Part shown: positions 20,701-29,264 of the stretch, piece by piece
Layout: each line of letters starts with the position of its first letter
Numbering within the stretch: the stretch's first letter is position 1
DNA from: Microbacterium laevaniformans
Lineage (GTDB): Bacteria > Actinomycetota > Actinomycetes > Actinomycetales > Microbacteriaceae
Assembly: GCF_016907555.1 (NCBI RefSeq)
Contig: NZ_JAFBCE010000001.1
Location: forward strand, 1,488,001-1,552,000
Direction of reading: 5' to 3'
Length of the DNA: 64,000 nt
The notes under the pieces: model-generated
Told to the model about the DNA's origin: nothing
Database searches by the model: none
What the model saw: the letters and a program-made list of their open reading frames with translations, nothing else
Program-made: the position numbers and the translations under genes

Positions 20701-21304
20701 GCTGTCGACGCAGCTCTCCGGCAAGGTCGCTGAGTCGCGTGAGATTCGCCTCCATCGCTTCGAGCTTGCGAAGAGTCTTCTCCTTGCGTCGACGATGCTT
20801 CAGAATGCCGGCGGCCTCCTCTACGAAGCCGCGACGGTCCTCGGGGCTCGCTTGCAGCACGCTGTCCAGACGGCCCTGGCCCACGATCACGTGCATCTCG
20901 CGCCCGAGCCCGGAGTCGCTCAACAGCTCCTGCACATCGAGCAGGCGGCAGCTTGCACCGTTGATCGCGTACTCACTGGTTCCGTTGCGGAACAGCGTGC
21001 GGCTGATCGTGACCTCGCTGTACTCGATCGGCAGCGCCCCGTCGCTGTTGTCGATCGTCAGCTGCACCTCGGCACGGCCGAGCGGGCCACGCGTGGAGGT
21101 GCCGGCAAAGATGACGTCCTCCATCTTGCCGCCGCGAAGGGTCTTCACGCCCTGCTCCCCCATGACCCACGCGAGGGCATCGACCACGTTCGACTTGCCG
21201 GAACCGTTCGGACCGACGATGCAGGTGACGCCGGGCTCGAGCGCGAAAGTGGTCGGTTGCGCGAACGACTTGAAGCCTTTGAGCGTCAGGCTCTTCAGGT
21301 GCAT
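17798..21304 (-). CDS. smc: Chromosome segregation protein SMC
   Basis: Condensin ATPase of 1168 aa. The N-terminal head has MHLKSLTLKGFKSFAQPTT and Walker A GPNGSGKSNVVDALAWVMG. Two long coiled coils flank a hinge around residues 510-640 (GIRGLVGDALKV). The C-terminal head has the signature LSLLSGGERSLAAVALL and Walker [18 protein letters not shown]. The ATG at 21304 has AGGAGG upstream. It is followed by ftsY, a conserved pairing. ScpA/B are not in the window. Confidence 0.96.
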   Translation of the reverse strand: MHLKSLTLKGFKSFAQPTTFALEPGVTCIVGPNGSGKSNVVDALAWVMGEQGVKTLRGGKMEDVIFAGTSTRGPLGRAEVQLTIDNSDGALPIEYSEVTISRTLFRNGTSEYAINGASCRLLDVQELLSDSGLGREMHVIVGQGRLDSVLQASPEDRRGFVEEAAGILKHRRRKEKTLRKLEAMEANLTRLSDLAGELRRQLKPLGKQAEIAREAATIAAVVRDAKARLFADELVGLRAQLADHARTEQERSAERLVLQDQSEQLKLRIEALEAQQRSEAVDAARAVAFGLERVQERLRGLFSLAGQRLALLEDDGTLGIEVATVSQAAIDEARADIDEISAGLGGAQDAAEAAARDVMRARAELDALDSDIAAQSALVSAHDMRITKLRGAADAAASRLEAVRAGVERQQRALDAALARRAEAEEALAGVDPELVTEGSSAEHAAAYERAQHDATAAENEVGAIRERLHAAERERESLTAQTAALGRALDVRNAAAEMIAVGGAGIRGLVGDALKVRSGYEAAIAAALGALAEGLLVDDIDAGIAAARAARDADLGRLDITIADVEAGAPAAAIPEGAIAAAEVVTAPAGILGILARVLIVDDLDSAHAVRRRIIDVPDAATTIVTRAGERVTSYTIHAGSGAGRSRLELAAERDAAAERLAEITVVADSLREALSDAQTTWNDARARTKDALQSLREHDAALAAHTEQVNRATVRHEAAVAECERLEAGLAQASSAVADAERAARVANDAFEGAQQAPRPILDASARDGLLDALESARDREMRARLDVETLRERVRAGEGRVDQLVRQRERERAAAAEAARRAVIRRAQRALAAEVADALPPVLDSVDRSVTQARVELQLAEQARTALTAELTSLRAEEATARERLGRLTESVHGLELQMHEKRLHVTSVLDRVRSELSLDEHILVAEYGPDVPLPPDEGEEGVVYDRAAQRKRLQDAERKLGQLGRVNPLALEEYAALEQRHAFLTEQLADLVQTRSDLQTIIADLDERMQTIFLGAFEDTRVAFGEVFPILFPGGSGSISLTDPDNPLTTGIEVSVRPVGKKIERLSLLSGGERSLAAVALLTAIFMARPSPFYILDEVEAALDDANLGRLLGVFEKLRASSQLIVITHQKRTMEIADALYGVSMRQDGVSAVVGQRVRERADA

Positions 21305-21364
21305 CCGCGGGTCCTCCTGGGTGATCGTCCACCCACGCTAGCGGAACGACACGCGGATCCTCGC

Positions 21365-21394
21365 TTGACGCGCGTCGAGAACACCCGCTATCGT
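21365..21394 (+). promoter_or_regulatory. Sigma70-type promoter
   Basis: TTGACG (21365-21370) and TATCGT (21389-21394) are spaced by 18 bases, a near-consensus housekeeping promoter. It points to the small reading frames and the GNAT pair, 40 bases before the first ATG. Confidence 0.7.
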
Positions 21395-21433
21395 CACAGA
21401 TCGCGTCTGAAGTCGAGAAAGGAGGTCCCCGAC

Positions 21434-21541
21434 ATGATTCGTATGAACGCCACCGGCCGCATCGCATCCGCGATGCGTTCCTTCTGGTTCCGTGAGCCCG
21501 CGGGGGCCGTCTCCTTCGACGCCTTCCGCGGCGCCTGCTGA
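21434..21541 (+). CDS. Small ORF 1 (35 aa), unknown
   Basis: A 35-aa frame starting MIRMNATGRIASAMRSFWF and ending with Cys. It has an excellent AAAGGAGG ribosome-binding site 10-12 bases before the ATG and a strong promoter just upstream, so translation is likely. It contains an aromatic RSFWFRE patch. I do not recognise it. It could be a leader peptide for the downstream genes or a small functional protein. Confidence 0.6.
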   Translation: MIRMNATGRIASAMRSFWFREPAGAVSFDAFRGAC

Positions 21542-21703
21542 CGCGATCAGAGGAGAACTCCGCCCTCGCCTCGTCGAGGTCCGAGTTCGCTCTCGCACAC
21601 AGCCTTCCGGCACCCACGTCTTCTCGTCGCGTGTGCCCCCGCCGTAGCCCGGCCTCTCACTCTGCCCGCCGCGCATTCGCGCGCACCCACCGAAAGCACC
21701 ACG

Positions 21704-21835
21704 ATGCATACCTTCATCGCGTCGGTCCTGCACGCCAACGATCCCGAACGCCGCCGCATCCGTCTCGCCGAGCGCGAGCGCGAGCAGCGCGAGCTCGAAT
21801 GGCAACGTCGCCGACAGATCCTTCCGTACCTCTGA
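21704..21835 (+). CDS. Small ORF 2 (43 aa), unknown
   Basis: A 43-aa frame (MHTFIASVLHANDPERR...) rich in Arg and Glu, predicted as one charged amphipathic helix. The ribosome-binding site is weak (GAAAG). It lies 162 bases after small ORF 1 and 58 bases before the first GNAT gene, on the same strand. The 160-base gap before it holds nothing recognisable. Unknown function; it may be spurious. Confidence 0.45.
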   Translation: MHTFIASVLHANDPERRRIRLAEREREQRELEWQRRRQILPYL

Positions 21836-21893
21836 TCCGCCCCGGGCCGGGGCGTCCGACCGCGACGCCCCGGCCGCATCTCAAGGACATCTC

Positions 21894-22979
21894 ATGACCA
21901 CCGCGATTCCCGGACTCCAGTTCCGCCCCCTCACGATCCCTGCCTCCATGGATGCCGGCGACGCCGCCGACTTCCGCGAGTTCACCCGTGTACGCAACCT
22001 CGTCTATCGCGAGATCGCCGGCAACGACGACGACGCGATGACGCCGGAAGAACTGCTGCCGCATTACCAGCCGGATCCGAACGAGATCCGTCGTGCGTGG
22101 GCGGTGATCGTCGACGGCGAGTTCGTCGGTCGCGTCGGCGTCGATCTGCCGCTGGAAGACGGATCTCGCACCGCCTTCTGGCTTGTCGAACTGCTCCGCT
22201 CGCACCACGGGCGCGGCATCGGATCCGCCGGCTACGCCCTGATCGAGCAGACCGCACGCGAACACGATCGCACGATCCTGCAGTCGTGGGCGCAGCATCC
22301 GGATGCCGACGGCGAGCGGATGAGTGCACCCACCGGCTACGGAACGATTCCGCGCGACCATGCGGCGCGCTTCTACCTGCGCCACGGCTACACCCTGGAA
22401 CAGATCGAGCGTCAGAGCGAGCTGATCCTCGCGGGCGCCGACACGAAGATCGAGCGCCTGCTCACCGAGGCCGTGACGGCATCGGGCGGATACCGCGTCG
22501 TCCAATGGCAGGGCGTGACGCCGGTGGCGCACGTCGAGCCTTACGCCTGGATGAAGTCCCGCATGTCGACGGACGCACCAAGCGCCGATCTCGACTTCGA
22601 CGAGGAGAACTGGGATGCCGAGCGGGTCGCTCGCCACGACGCCAAGTACGTCGAGTCCGGCCGCACCAAACTCGTCACCGCGGCCCAGCATGTCGACAGC
22701 GGTCACCTGGTGGCGTTCAACGAGCTCGTCCTCGGCACCGATGCGACCGGTCCGAGTCACCAGGAGGACACCCTGGTGCTTCGCGAGCACCGAGGCCATC
22801 GGCTCGGACAGCTCGTCAAGTGCGCGGGCCTGCAGACGTGGCGCCGCGACGTCGCCCCGCAGTCGCCGAAGGTCATCACCTACAACGCGGAGGAGAACCG
22901 GCCGATGCTCGACATCAACGAGCGAATCGGCTTCGTGCCCGTCGCCTACAACGGGGCATGGAAGAAGGTGCTGACGTGA
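21894..22979 (+). CDS. Double-GNAT N-acetyltransferase, copy 1
   Basis: A 361-aa protein with two GNAT halves. The first acetyl-CoA-binding loop is in RSHHGRGIGSAGYALIEQ (about residues 100-117) and the second in REHRGHRLGQLVKCAGL (about 298-314). The architecture recalls mycothiol synthase MshD, but the sequence is not close enough to assign that role. AAGGA precedes the ATG. Its stop overlaps the next gene's GTG (GTGA), and the two are clear paralogues. Substrate unknown. Confidence 0.85.
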   Translation: MTTAIPGLQFRPLTIPASMDAGDAADFREFTRVRNLVYREIAGNDDDAMTPEELLPHYQPDPNEIRRAWAVIVDGEFVGRVGVDLPLEDGSRTAFWLVELLRSHHGRGIGSAGYALIEQTAREHDRTILQSWAQHPDADGERMSAPTGYGTIPRDHAARFYLRHGYTLEQIERQSELILAGADTKIERLLTEAVTASGGYRVVQWQGVTPVAHVEPYAWMKSRMSTDAPSADLDFDEENWDAERVARHDAKYVESGRTKLVTAAQHVDSGHLVAFNELVLGTDATGPSHQEDTLVLREHRGHRLGQLVKCAGLQTWRRDVAPQSPKVITYNAEENRPMLDINERIGFVPVAYNGAWKKVLT

Positions 22980-24031
22980 TCGATGTCACCGTCCGCTCCA
23001 TCCGGGTACCGCACTCGATCGATGCGCCGGAGATCGTGGACCTCGAGGCGGTGCGGCAATTGCGCAATGCGCACGCCGCTCACGTGCATGGCTCGAGCGC
23101 CTATGACCTGACGCTCCCTCAGGTTCTGGCCGCGTGGCAGGATCAGTCGGATCGCCCGGTGATCGGACGTCTCGCGGAGCGCAACGGCCTCATCCTCGGT
23201 ACGGCGAGCGTCGATCATCTCCCCGATGCGCAGTCTCGGACCGCGGGCGTGATGGTACGTGTGCACGCAGAACACCTCCGTCAGGGCATCGGCACGCGTC
23301 TGCTGCGCGAGGCCGAGGCCATCGCTGCCGCGCTGGGCCGCTCGGTGCTGCAGTCCTGGACCGAACACAGGCATTCCGGCGGTGCGGGCCTGCGGGCATC
23401 GACCGGATTCGGAACCGTGCCCCGCGATGCGACGGCGATGTTCGCACGGCGACGGGGGTTCCGGTTGGAGCAGGTCTATCGTCAGAGCGCCCTCGACCTC
23501 AGGTCCACTGCCTTTCACACGGATGCGCTCTGCGCGCGTGCGCGCACCCACGCCGGCGACGACTATCGCTACCTGTTCTGGCTCTCGCCCACGCCCGCAG
23601 CTCTTGCGCCCGCGCTGGCCGACCTCAAGTCGCGAATGGCCACCGACGCCCCCTCGGGCAACGTCGACGTCGAAGACGGAGAGTGGGATGCCGAGCGCAT
23701 CGCACGCATCGAGGCACACGACGCCGTCGGCGGTGTGCGGCGCCTGATCGGGGCGGTGCGGCATGAGCCGCCAGGAGTGCTCGTCGCGCTGAAGGAGCTG
23801 AACGTCTCACCGGCCGATCCGACGATCGCGCACCAGAACGACACGCTCGTACGCGCGGAACATCGCGGTCGACGGCTGGGCACGTGGGTCAAGTGCGCGA
23901 CCCTCGCGCGCCTGCGCGAGCTCTTTCCGCAGGTGACGCACGTCGAGACCTACAACGCCGAGGAGAATCGACCGATGCTCGTGATCAACGAGGCCATCGG
24001 GTTCACGCCGGCGTCCTGTGCCGGCGAGTGA
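22976..24031 (+). CDS. Double-GNAT N-acetyltransferase, copy 2
   Basis: A 351-aa paralogue of the preceding gene, starting with GTG inside its last codons. It shares the pattern SRMATDAPSGN, WDAERIARI and TYNAEENRPMLVINEAIGF with copy 1, and has LRQGIGTRLLREAE and EHRGRRLGTWVKCA as acetyl-CoA loops. A tandem duplication that has diverged is the simplest origin. Substrate unknown. It converges with mutM. Confidence 0.83.
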   Translation: MIDVTVRSIRVPHSIDAPEIVDLEAVRQLRNAHAAHVHGSSAYDLTLPQVLAAWQDQSDRPVIGRLAERNGLILGTASVDHLPDAQSRTAGVMVRVHAEHLRQGIGTRLLREAEAIAAALGRSVLQSWTEHRHSGGAGLRASTGFGTVPRDATAMFARRRGFRLEQVYRQSALDLRSTAFHTDALCARARTHAGDDYRYLFWLSPTPAALAPALADLKSRMATDAPSGNVDVEDGEWDAERIARIEAHDAVGGVRRLIGAVRHEPPGVLVALKELNVSPADPTIAHQNDTLVRAEHRGRRLGTWVKCATLARLRELFPQVTHVETYNAEENRPMLVINEAIGFTPASCAGE

Positions 24032-24041
24032 CAGAAGAGTC

Positions 24042-24947
24042 TCAGCTAAGCCGCTGGCAGCGTGGACAGTAGTGGCTGGACCGGTTCATGAACGATGCGC
24101 GCACGATGGGACGTCCGCATCGCGGGCAAGGCAAGCCGTCCCTGCCGTAGACGTTGAGCGAATGAGCGAAGTAGCCGGCCTGACCGTTGACATTCACATA
24201 CTGCGCGTCGAAGCTGGTTCCGCCTTCGGCCAGGGCCTTCAGCAGCACGGCGCGCACCTCGGCGAACAGGCGGGTCACGTCGCGCTCGTTGAGGGCAGCG
24301 GCGGGCGACTCGGGGTGGATCCGCGCAGCCCACAGCGCCTCATCCGCGTAGATGTTCCCGACGCCGCTGAGCACGGTCTGATCGAGAAGCACGCGTTTGA
24401 TCGCGGAACGCTTCGTCCGCACGCGATCCCGGACGGCGGCGTCATCGAAGGCGTCATCGAGCGGGTCTCGCCTGATGTGGGCGACCTGCGAGGGAACGAG
24501 CGCCTCGGCGCTCCCCCACCCGCCGGCATGGCCGTCGGCGGTGGGCACCAGTTCGTCGATCGCGAGGGATCCGAAGGTCCGCTGGTCGGAGAAAACCACG
24601 GCGAGCTCTCCGTGCTCAGGGTGATCGATATCGATACGCACGCGTTCGTGACGCTCCGCAGGCGCGCCCGGAGCACGCAGCAGCATCTGACCGCTCATCC
24701 CGAGGTGGGCGATGATCGCACGACGGGCCGTAGCGGATGCCGGAGCCAACGGCATCCACAGGAACTTCCCGCGCCGCGCCACACTCGCCACCCGTCGACC
24801 TACCAGTTCGCGTTCGAACGAGACGGCGTCGCCGTCGTGGCGCGTCAGCGCTCGCGGGTCCCGCGCATCGACCCCGATGATGCGGGCGCCGGCAAGCGCC
24901 GGGGCGAGTCCAGCGCGGACGACTTCGACTTCGGGAAGCTCAGGCAC
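24042..24947 (-). CDS. mutM: Formamidopyrimidine-DNA glycosylase
   Basis: Base-excision repair enzyme removing oxidised purines (8-oxoG, Fapy). The N-terminal MPELPEVEVVR has the catalytic Pro and Glu. The helix-two-turn-helix includes SGVGNIYADEALW, and the C-terminal zinc finger CPRCGRPI...YCPRCQR is intact. Length 301 aa. The start overlaps the rnc stop by eight bases, so it is translated with rnc. Confidence 0.96.
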   Translation of the reverse strand: MPELPEVEVVRAGLAPALAGARIIGVDARDPRALTRHDGDAVSFERELVGRRVASVARRGKFLWMPLAPASATARRAIIAHLGMSGQMLLRAPGAPAERHERVRIDIDHPEHGELAVVFSDQRTFGSLAIDELVPTADGHAGGWGSAEALVPSQVAHIRRDPLDDAFDDAAVRDRVRTKRSAIKRVLLDQTVLSGVGNIYADEALWAARIHPESPAAALNERDVTRLFAEVRAVLLKALAEGGTSFDAQYVNVNGQAGYFAHSLNVYGRDGLPCPRCGRPIVRASFMNRSSHYCPRCQRLS

Positions 24948-25632
24948 GATCGCTGAGAAGGCGCCAGAGCGTCAGCGCCGCAGCCATCTCCGCCTGCTTC
25001 TTGCTGGACCCGACGCCCGCCGCAGACGCCTCGCCGACGCTCACCGTCGCGGTGAACACGCGATTGTGATCGGGGCCTTCGGCGGTGATCACGTACGACG
25101 GCGGCGCGAGGGTGAGCCGCGCTGCGAGCTCCTGGAGGCTCGTCTTCGGATCCATCGCGGCGCCGTAGCGGTCGGGGTCCGCCATCAGCGGCTCGACGAG
25201 GCGCAGCACGAGTGCCGTGGCCGCTTCCGGCCCGGAGGAGAGGAATGTGGCGCCGATGACCGCTTCCATCGTGTCGGCGAGGATCGAGTCCTTGTCGCGC
25301 CCGCCGGTCTGATCCTCACCGCGTCCGAGACGCAGGTGCGCGCCCAGGTCGATACCGCGGGCGACCTCGGCGAGAGCGACGGTGGAGACCACGCTCGCCC
25401 GGCGCTTGGCCAGGGCACCCTCCTCCAGTTCAGGGTGCGTCACGAACAGGTGCACCGTCACCGCTTGACCGAGGATCGAATCCCCGAGGAACTCCAGTCT
25501 CTCGTTGTGCGGGATCCCGCCGTTCTCGTAGGCGAACGAGCGGTGTGTCAGCGCAACCGACAGAAGCTCGGGGTCGATGTCGACCCCGAGCTTGTCGGAG
25601 AGCACACGGTGCTCGATCACGGCATCCGCCAT
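24940..25632 (-). CDS. rnc: Ribonuclease III
   Basis: Double-strand-specific RNase for rRNA and mRNA processing. The signature NERLEFLGDSILGQAVTVHLF is present, as is the downstream Asp/Glu pair in DSILADTMEAVIGATFLS. The C-terminal dsRNA-binding domain reads DPKTSLQELAARL to GSSKKQAEMAAALTL. Length 230 aa. It follows rpmF by 16 bases and overlaps mutM. Confidence 0.96.
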   Translation of the reverse strand: MADAVIEHRVLSDKLGVDIDPELLSVALTHRSFAYENGGIPHNERLEFLGDSILGQAVTVHLFVTHPELEEGALAKRRASVVSTVALAEVARGIDLGAHLRLGRGEDQTGGRDKDSILADTMEAVIGATFLSSGPEAATALVLRLVEPLMADPDRYGAAMDPKTSLQELAARLTLAPPSYVITAEGPDHNRVFTATVSVGEASAAGVGSSKKQAEMAAALTLWRLLSDRA

Positions 25633-25648
25633 CAGATGGCCGCCGCGA

Positions 25649-25858
25649 TCAGATGTCAGCGACCTTGCGGCCCTTGTACTCGAGGAACAGCTCGGTACCC
25701 TGCGAGTCGGTCACGACCTTCGCCTGGTGGGGACGGCTGTAGACGACCTTGCCGTTCTCGACGGTCTTGACGAGCGTGGGCGCCTCGGCCTTCCACTGTG
25801 CGCGACGCGAACGAGTGTTGGAGCGGGAGACCTTCCGCTTCGGGGGGTTACCTGCCAT
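25649..25858 (-). CDS. rpmF: 50S ribosomal protein L32
   Basis: A basic 69-aa protein, [20 protein letters not shown], typical of L32. The usual zinc-binding cysteines are absent, so this is a C-minus form, which some actinobacteria carry. It lies two bases after the DUF177 gene, the universal pairing, and before rnc. Confidence 0.95.
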   Translation of the reverse strand: MAGNPPKRKVSRSNTRSRRAQWKAEAPTLVKTVENGKVVYSRPHQAKVVTDSQGTELFLEYKGRKVADI

Positions 25859-25860
25859 GG

Positions 25861-26424
25861 CTAGCTCTTCTCTGTATCGGTGGCGACGCGGCTCGAGGCC
25901 TCGTCGTCAGGGTCTGGGGTGAGGGCCTTCAGCGCGGCCCAGCGCTCGTCGATCGGAATCTCCGGCACGGTTCCTGCGGCCAGCCTCTCACCCGTGATGG
26001 GGTCGAGCCCCGGGCAGTCCGGCTGGCACACCGGCTGGAACGGAAGCGAGAGGACGATCGCATCCCTGACCGGAGTTTCAAGATCCACGTGGTCGTCTTG
26101 AACCTCGAAGTCGATCGCTTCCGTCCCAGGATACCCGAAGAGCTCTTGAAACTCGACTTCGACAGGCCGGGCGATGTCAGTGAGGCATCGGCCACAGACC
26201 CCGGAGTACTCGGTGTCGATCTCGGCGGTCACCAGAATGCCCTCGTGGACCGACTCGAGACGAACGCCCAGCTCGATGGGCTCACCCTCGGCAACGGAGA
26301 CGAGTCCCTCGCCCCATTTCGCCGGCGCGGGGACCTCGATGTCGAACTCGCGCATCTCCCCCGCACGATGCGAGATATCGCGCACCGGGAACACGAACGG
26401 ACCGCTCACATGCTTTCTGACCAC
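25861..26424 (-). CDS. DUF177 (YceD-like) protein
   Basis: YceD/DUF177 protein of 187 aa; in plants and bacteria relatives affect 23S rRNA accumulation. Two CxxC-type pairs, CGRCLTD and CQPDCPG, are visible. The GTG at 26424 is chosen because the TACCAT -10 (plus-strand 26431-26436) ends exactly six bases before it, predicting a leaderless mRNA; another GTG lies one codon earlier. It leads the DUF177-rpmF-rnc-mutM operon. Confidence 0.88.
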   Translation of the reverse strand: MVRKHVSGPFVFPVRDISHRAGEMREFDIEVPAPAKWGEGLVSVAEGEPIELGVRLESVHEGILVTAEIDTEYSGVCGRCLTDIARPVEVEFQELFGYPGTEAIDFEVQDDHVDLETPVRDAIVLSLPFQPVCQPDCPGLDPITGERLAAGTVPEIPIDERWAALKALTPDPDDEASSRVATDTEKS

Positions 26425-26461
26425 CACGCAATGGTAGCCGCCTCGTGGGCAGCCGAGGCCG

Positions 26462-26959
26462 TCAGCCCGCCCGTGCTCCCGTGTCGAGGAAGCGGGCGAC
26501 CGGCCCGGGGACGAACGGTGAGACGTCGCCACCGAGGGCGGCAACCTGACGCACGAGCGAACTCGACACCAGCGCGTGCGCAGGGTCGGGCAGCAGGAAC
26601 ACCGTCTCGATCTCGGCCAGGTGCCGGTTGACGATCGCCATCGGCGTCTCGTAGGCGACGTCGATCTGGGACCGGATGCCCTTGACGAGCACGCCGGCGT
26701 CGACGTCCTGGGCATAGTCGACCAGAAGCCCGACGCTCCAGGAGGCGACGACGACATTGCCTTCGACGCCTTCCTCCCCGATCGACTGCTCGAGCAGACT
26801 CAGCCGCTGTGCGATCGGCAGCATGGCCTCTTTGCCCGGGTTGTGTACGACGAGCACGTGCAGCTCGTCGTACAGGGCCGCGGCGCGGCGGATGACGTCG
26901 AGATGTCCGAGGGTCGGCGGATCGAACGAACCGGGGACCACCGCGATGCGGTTGTTCAT
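26462..26959 (-). CDS. coaD: Phosphopantetheine adenylyltransferase
   Basis: Fourth step of coenzyme A synthesis. The N-terminal [21 protein letters not shown] contains the nucleotidyltransferase TxGH motif. [17 protein letters not shown], and a C-terminal [21 protein letters not shown] follow. Length 165 aa is normal. A TAGGCT -10 sits six bases before the ATG, so it is likely leaderless. recG lies just upstream on the same strand. Confidence 0.96.
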   Translation of the reverse strand: MNNRIAVVPGSFDPPTLGHLDVIRRAAALYDELHVLVVHNPGKEAMLPIAQRLSLLEQSIGEEGVEGNVVVASWSVGLLVDYAQDVDAGVLVKGIRSQIDVAYETPMAIVNRHLAEIETVFLLPDPAHALVSSSLVRQVAALGGDVSPFVPGPVARFLDTGARAG

Positions 26960-26993
26960 GCCGTCAGCCTAGCGGCGTCACTTTCGAGCCCCA

Positions 26994-29171
26994 TCAGCTC
27001 TTGGACAGGGCCGCCCGTTCCTGTTGCCCGATGCGCCGCTCGATCGCTGCGACGAGGCCGGGGTGGTCTTCGAGCATCGGGTCGCGGGAGAGCACGTCTG
27101 CCGCCGCCGCACGGGCTCGCGCGATCAGATCGGCATCCTGGACGACCCGAAGAAGCCGCAGAGAGGTGCGCGCCCCCGACTGGGTATCTCCGAGCACGTC
27201 GCCCTCTCCGCGCAGTTCGAGGTCGATCTCGGCGAGCAGGAAGCCGTCCGTCGTGGACGCGACCGCCTCCACGCGAGACCGGGCCGGCGTCCCTTCCGGC
27301 GCCTCCGTGACGAGAAGACACAAGCCGGCGACCGCACCGCGACCCACCCGCCCGCGAAGCTGGTGCAGCTGCGAGACGCCGAACCGATCGGCCTCCATGA
27401 TGATCATCGTCGAGGCATTGGGCACGTCGACGCCGACTTCCACCACCGTGGTCGCCACGAGGACGTCGATCTGGCCGGCCGCGAACGCCTGCATGACGGC
27501 ATCCTTCTGCTCCCCCGGCATCTTCCCGTGAAGGATCTCGACGCGCAGGCCGTCGAAGAGGGAGATGCCGTCGAGCATCTGTGAGACCTGGACGACACCC
27601 CATCGTGTGCGCGGCTGTTCGCCCTCGGGCGCGCCCACATCGACGGGAACGTCCTCCGCGGCATCCTTCGCCGTGGTACCGACGGCTTCGGCGTCGATGG
27701 CGGCACAGACGACGAAGACCTGGTGTCCGGCGGCCACCTCCTCGGCGGCGCGCTCCCACACGCGTCCGAACCAGCCGGGCTTCTCCGCGAGCGGTGCGAC
27801 ATGCGTCGCGATGCCCGCTCTCCCGCTCGGAAGGGTGCGAATGGTGGAAACGTCCAGGTCTCCGAACACGGTCATCGCGACCGTGCGAGGAATGGGTGTC
27901 GCGGTGAGCACCAGCACGTGCGGCGCCGTCCCCTTCGCTCGCAGCGTCTCGCGCTGCTCGACGCCGAATCGGTGCTGCTCGTCGACGACGACGAGCCCCA
28001 GGTCGGCGAACGTCGTCGACGCGCTCAGCAGGGCATGCGTTCCCACGACGATGCGCGCCTGTCCCGACGCCACCCGCAACGCCGCTTTGCGCCGTTCGGC
28101 GGCGGGCAGCTGCCCGGTCAGCAGAGTAGGCATCAGATCCGCAGCGAGCTGCGGTCCCAGCATCCGCGCGATCGAGCGCACGTGCTGCGCCGCGAGCACC
28201 TCGGTGGGGGCGATCAGCGCAGACTGCCCACCGGACTGCGCGACCTGCAGCATGGCGCGCAGCGCCACGAGCGTCTTTCCCGAACCGACCTCTCCCTGAA
28301 CAAGACGGTTCATCGGCCACGGACCTTCCAGATCGGCGGCGATCTGCGCACCGACAGCCTCCTGGTCGGGGGTCCGGGTGAACGGCAGGCGCGAATCGAA
28401 GTCGTCCAACAGTGCGCCGCCCGGACGCGAGGTCGCGGCCATCGCCCGCACGGTCTGCCGCTGCTGGAGCAGCGCGGTCTGCAGGATGAACGCCTCGTGC
28501 ATGCGCAGCGTACGCCGCGCGTCGTCGATCTGCTCGAAGCTCTCAGGCGCGTGGATCCGCCGCAGAGCCGTGGTCGCATCGAGCAGACCCTCATCGGCGC
28601 GCAGGGAGTCGGGCAGCGGGTCGGAGACCGGCGCCAACGCAGCCAGCACCGTGGCGACGGCCTTCTGCACCTGCCATGTCGCCACCGTGCTGGTCGCCGG
28701 GTAGATGGGAATCGGGGTGTGCTGCTGCGCCTGGGCGTTCAACCTCGCCGCGTCGGCATCGTCGAAGAGCGTGTAATCGGGATGAGCCAGCTGCTGGTGC
28801 CCCTGGAACTGGCCGACCTTCCCCGAGAACATCCCCTGACGGCCCACCTGGAGATCGTTGGCGCGCCACGCCTGGTTGAAGAACGTGAGCGTCAGTGCTC
28901 CCGCGCCGTCGCTGATCACGACCTCGAGAAGAGAACCGCGCCGTTGACGCATCTGTCGCGACGACACCGAGCGCACTTCCGCGACGATCGTGACCTGCTC
29001 GCCCAGCGGCAGCGAGTCGATCGGCGTGAGCTCGCCGCGTCGGGCGTATCGCCGCGGGTAGTGCGTCAGGAGATCGGCCACCGTGCTCATGCCGAATGCC
29101 CGATCGAACAGCTTCGCGGTCGCAGCTCCCAGCGCATCGACAAGAGCGGTGTCGAGCGTGATCGCGGGCAT
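26994..29171 (-). CDS. recG: ATP-dependent DNA helicase RecG
   Basis: Remodels stalled replication forks and recombination intermediates. The N-terminal wedge domain contains the OB fold (residues ~30-160). The helicase core has MNRLVQGEVGSGKTLVAL (Walker A), VVVDEQHRFGVEQRE (DEQH), LVLTATPIPRTVAMT, and VVEVGVDVPNASTMIIMEADRFGVSQLHQLRGRVGRG. Length 725 aa. A TAGACT -10 sits six bases before the ATG, so a leaderless transcript is likely. Confidence 0.96.
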   Translation of the reverse strand: MPAITLDTALVDALGAATAKLFDRAFGMSTVADLLTHYPRRYARRGELTPIDSLPLGEQVTIVAEVRSVSSRQMRQRRGSLLEVVISDGAGALTLTFFNQAWRANDLQVGRQGMFSGKVGQFQGHQQLAHPDYTLFDDADAARLNAQAQQHTPIPIYPATSTVATWQVQKAVATVLAALAPVSDPLPDSLRADEGLLDATTALRRIHAPESFEQIDDARRTLRMHEAFILQTALLQQRQTVRAMAATSRPGGALLDDFDSRLPFTRTPDQEAVGAQIAADLEGPWPMNRLVQGEVGSGKTLVALRAMLQVAQSGGQSALIAPTEVLAAQHVRSIARMLGPQLAADLMPTLLTGQLPAAERRKAALRVASGQARIVVGTHALLSASTTFADLGLVVVDEQHRFGVEQRETLRAKGTAPHVLVLTATPIPRTVAMTVFGDLDVSTIRTLPSGRAGIATHVAPLAEKPGWFGRVWERAAEEVAAGHQVFVVCAAIDAEAVGTTAKDAAEDVPVDVGAPEGEQPRTRWGVVQVSQMLDGISLFDGLRVEILHGKMPGEQKDAVMQAFAAGQIDVLVATTVVEVGVDVPNASTMIIMEADRFGVSQLHQLRGRVGRGAVAGLCLLVTEAPEGTPARSRVEAVASTTDGFLLAEIDLELRGEGDVLGDTQSGARTSLRLLRVVQDADLIARARAAAADVLSRDPMLEDHPGLVAAIERRIGQQERAALSKS

Positions 29172-29264
29172 GCTCCGAGTCTATTGAGGCCCACCGACGC
29201 CGTAGCCGTCCCCGGGCGATCAGACATGCACGGATCATCCAGGAGACACCCGTAGAGTCGGCTC

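Noticed and set aside
19151..21541. 796-codon open frame antisense to smc
   Set aside because: Entirely explained as the complement of the smc coiled-coil codons; no ribosome-binding site or family match.
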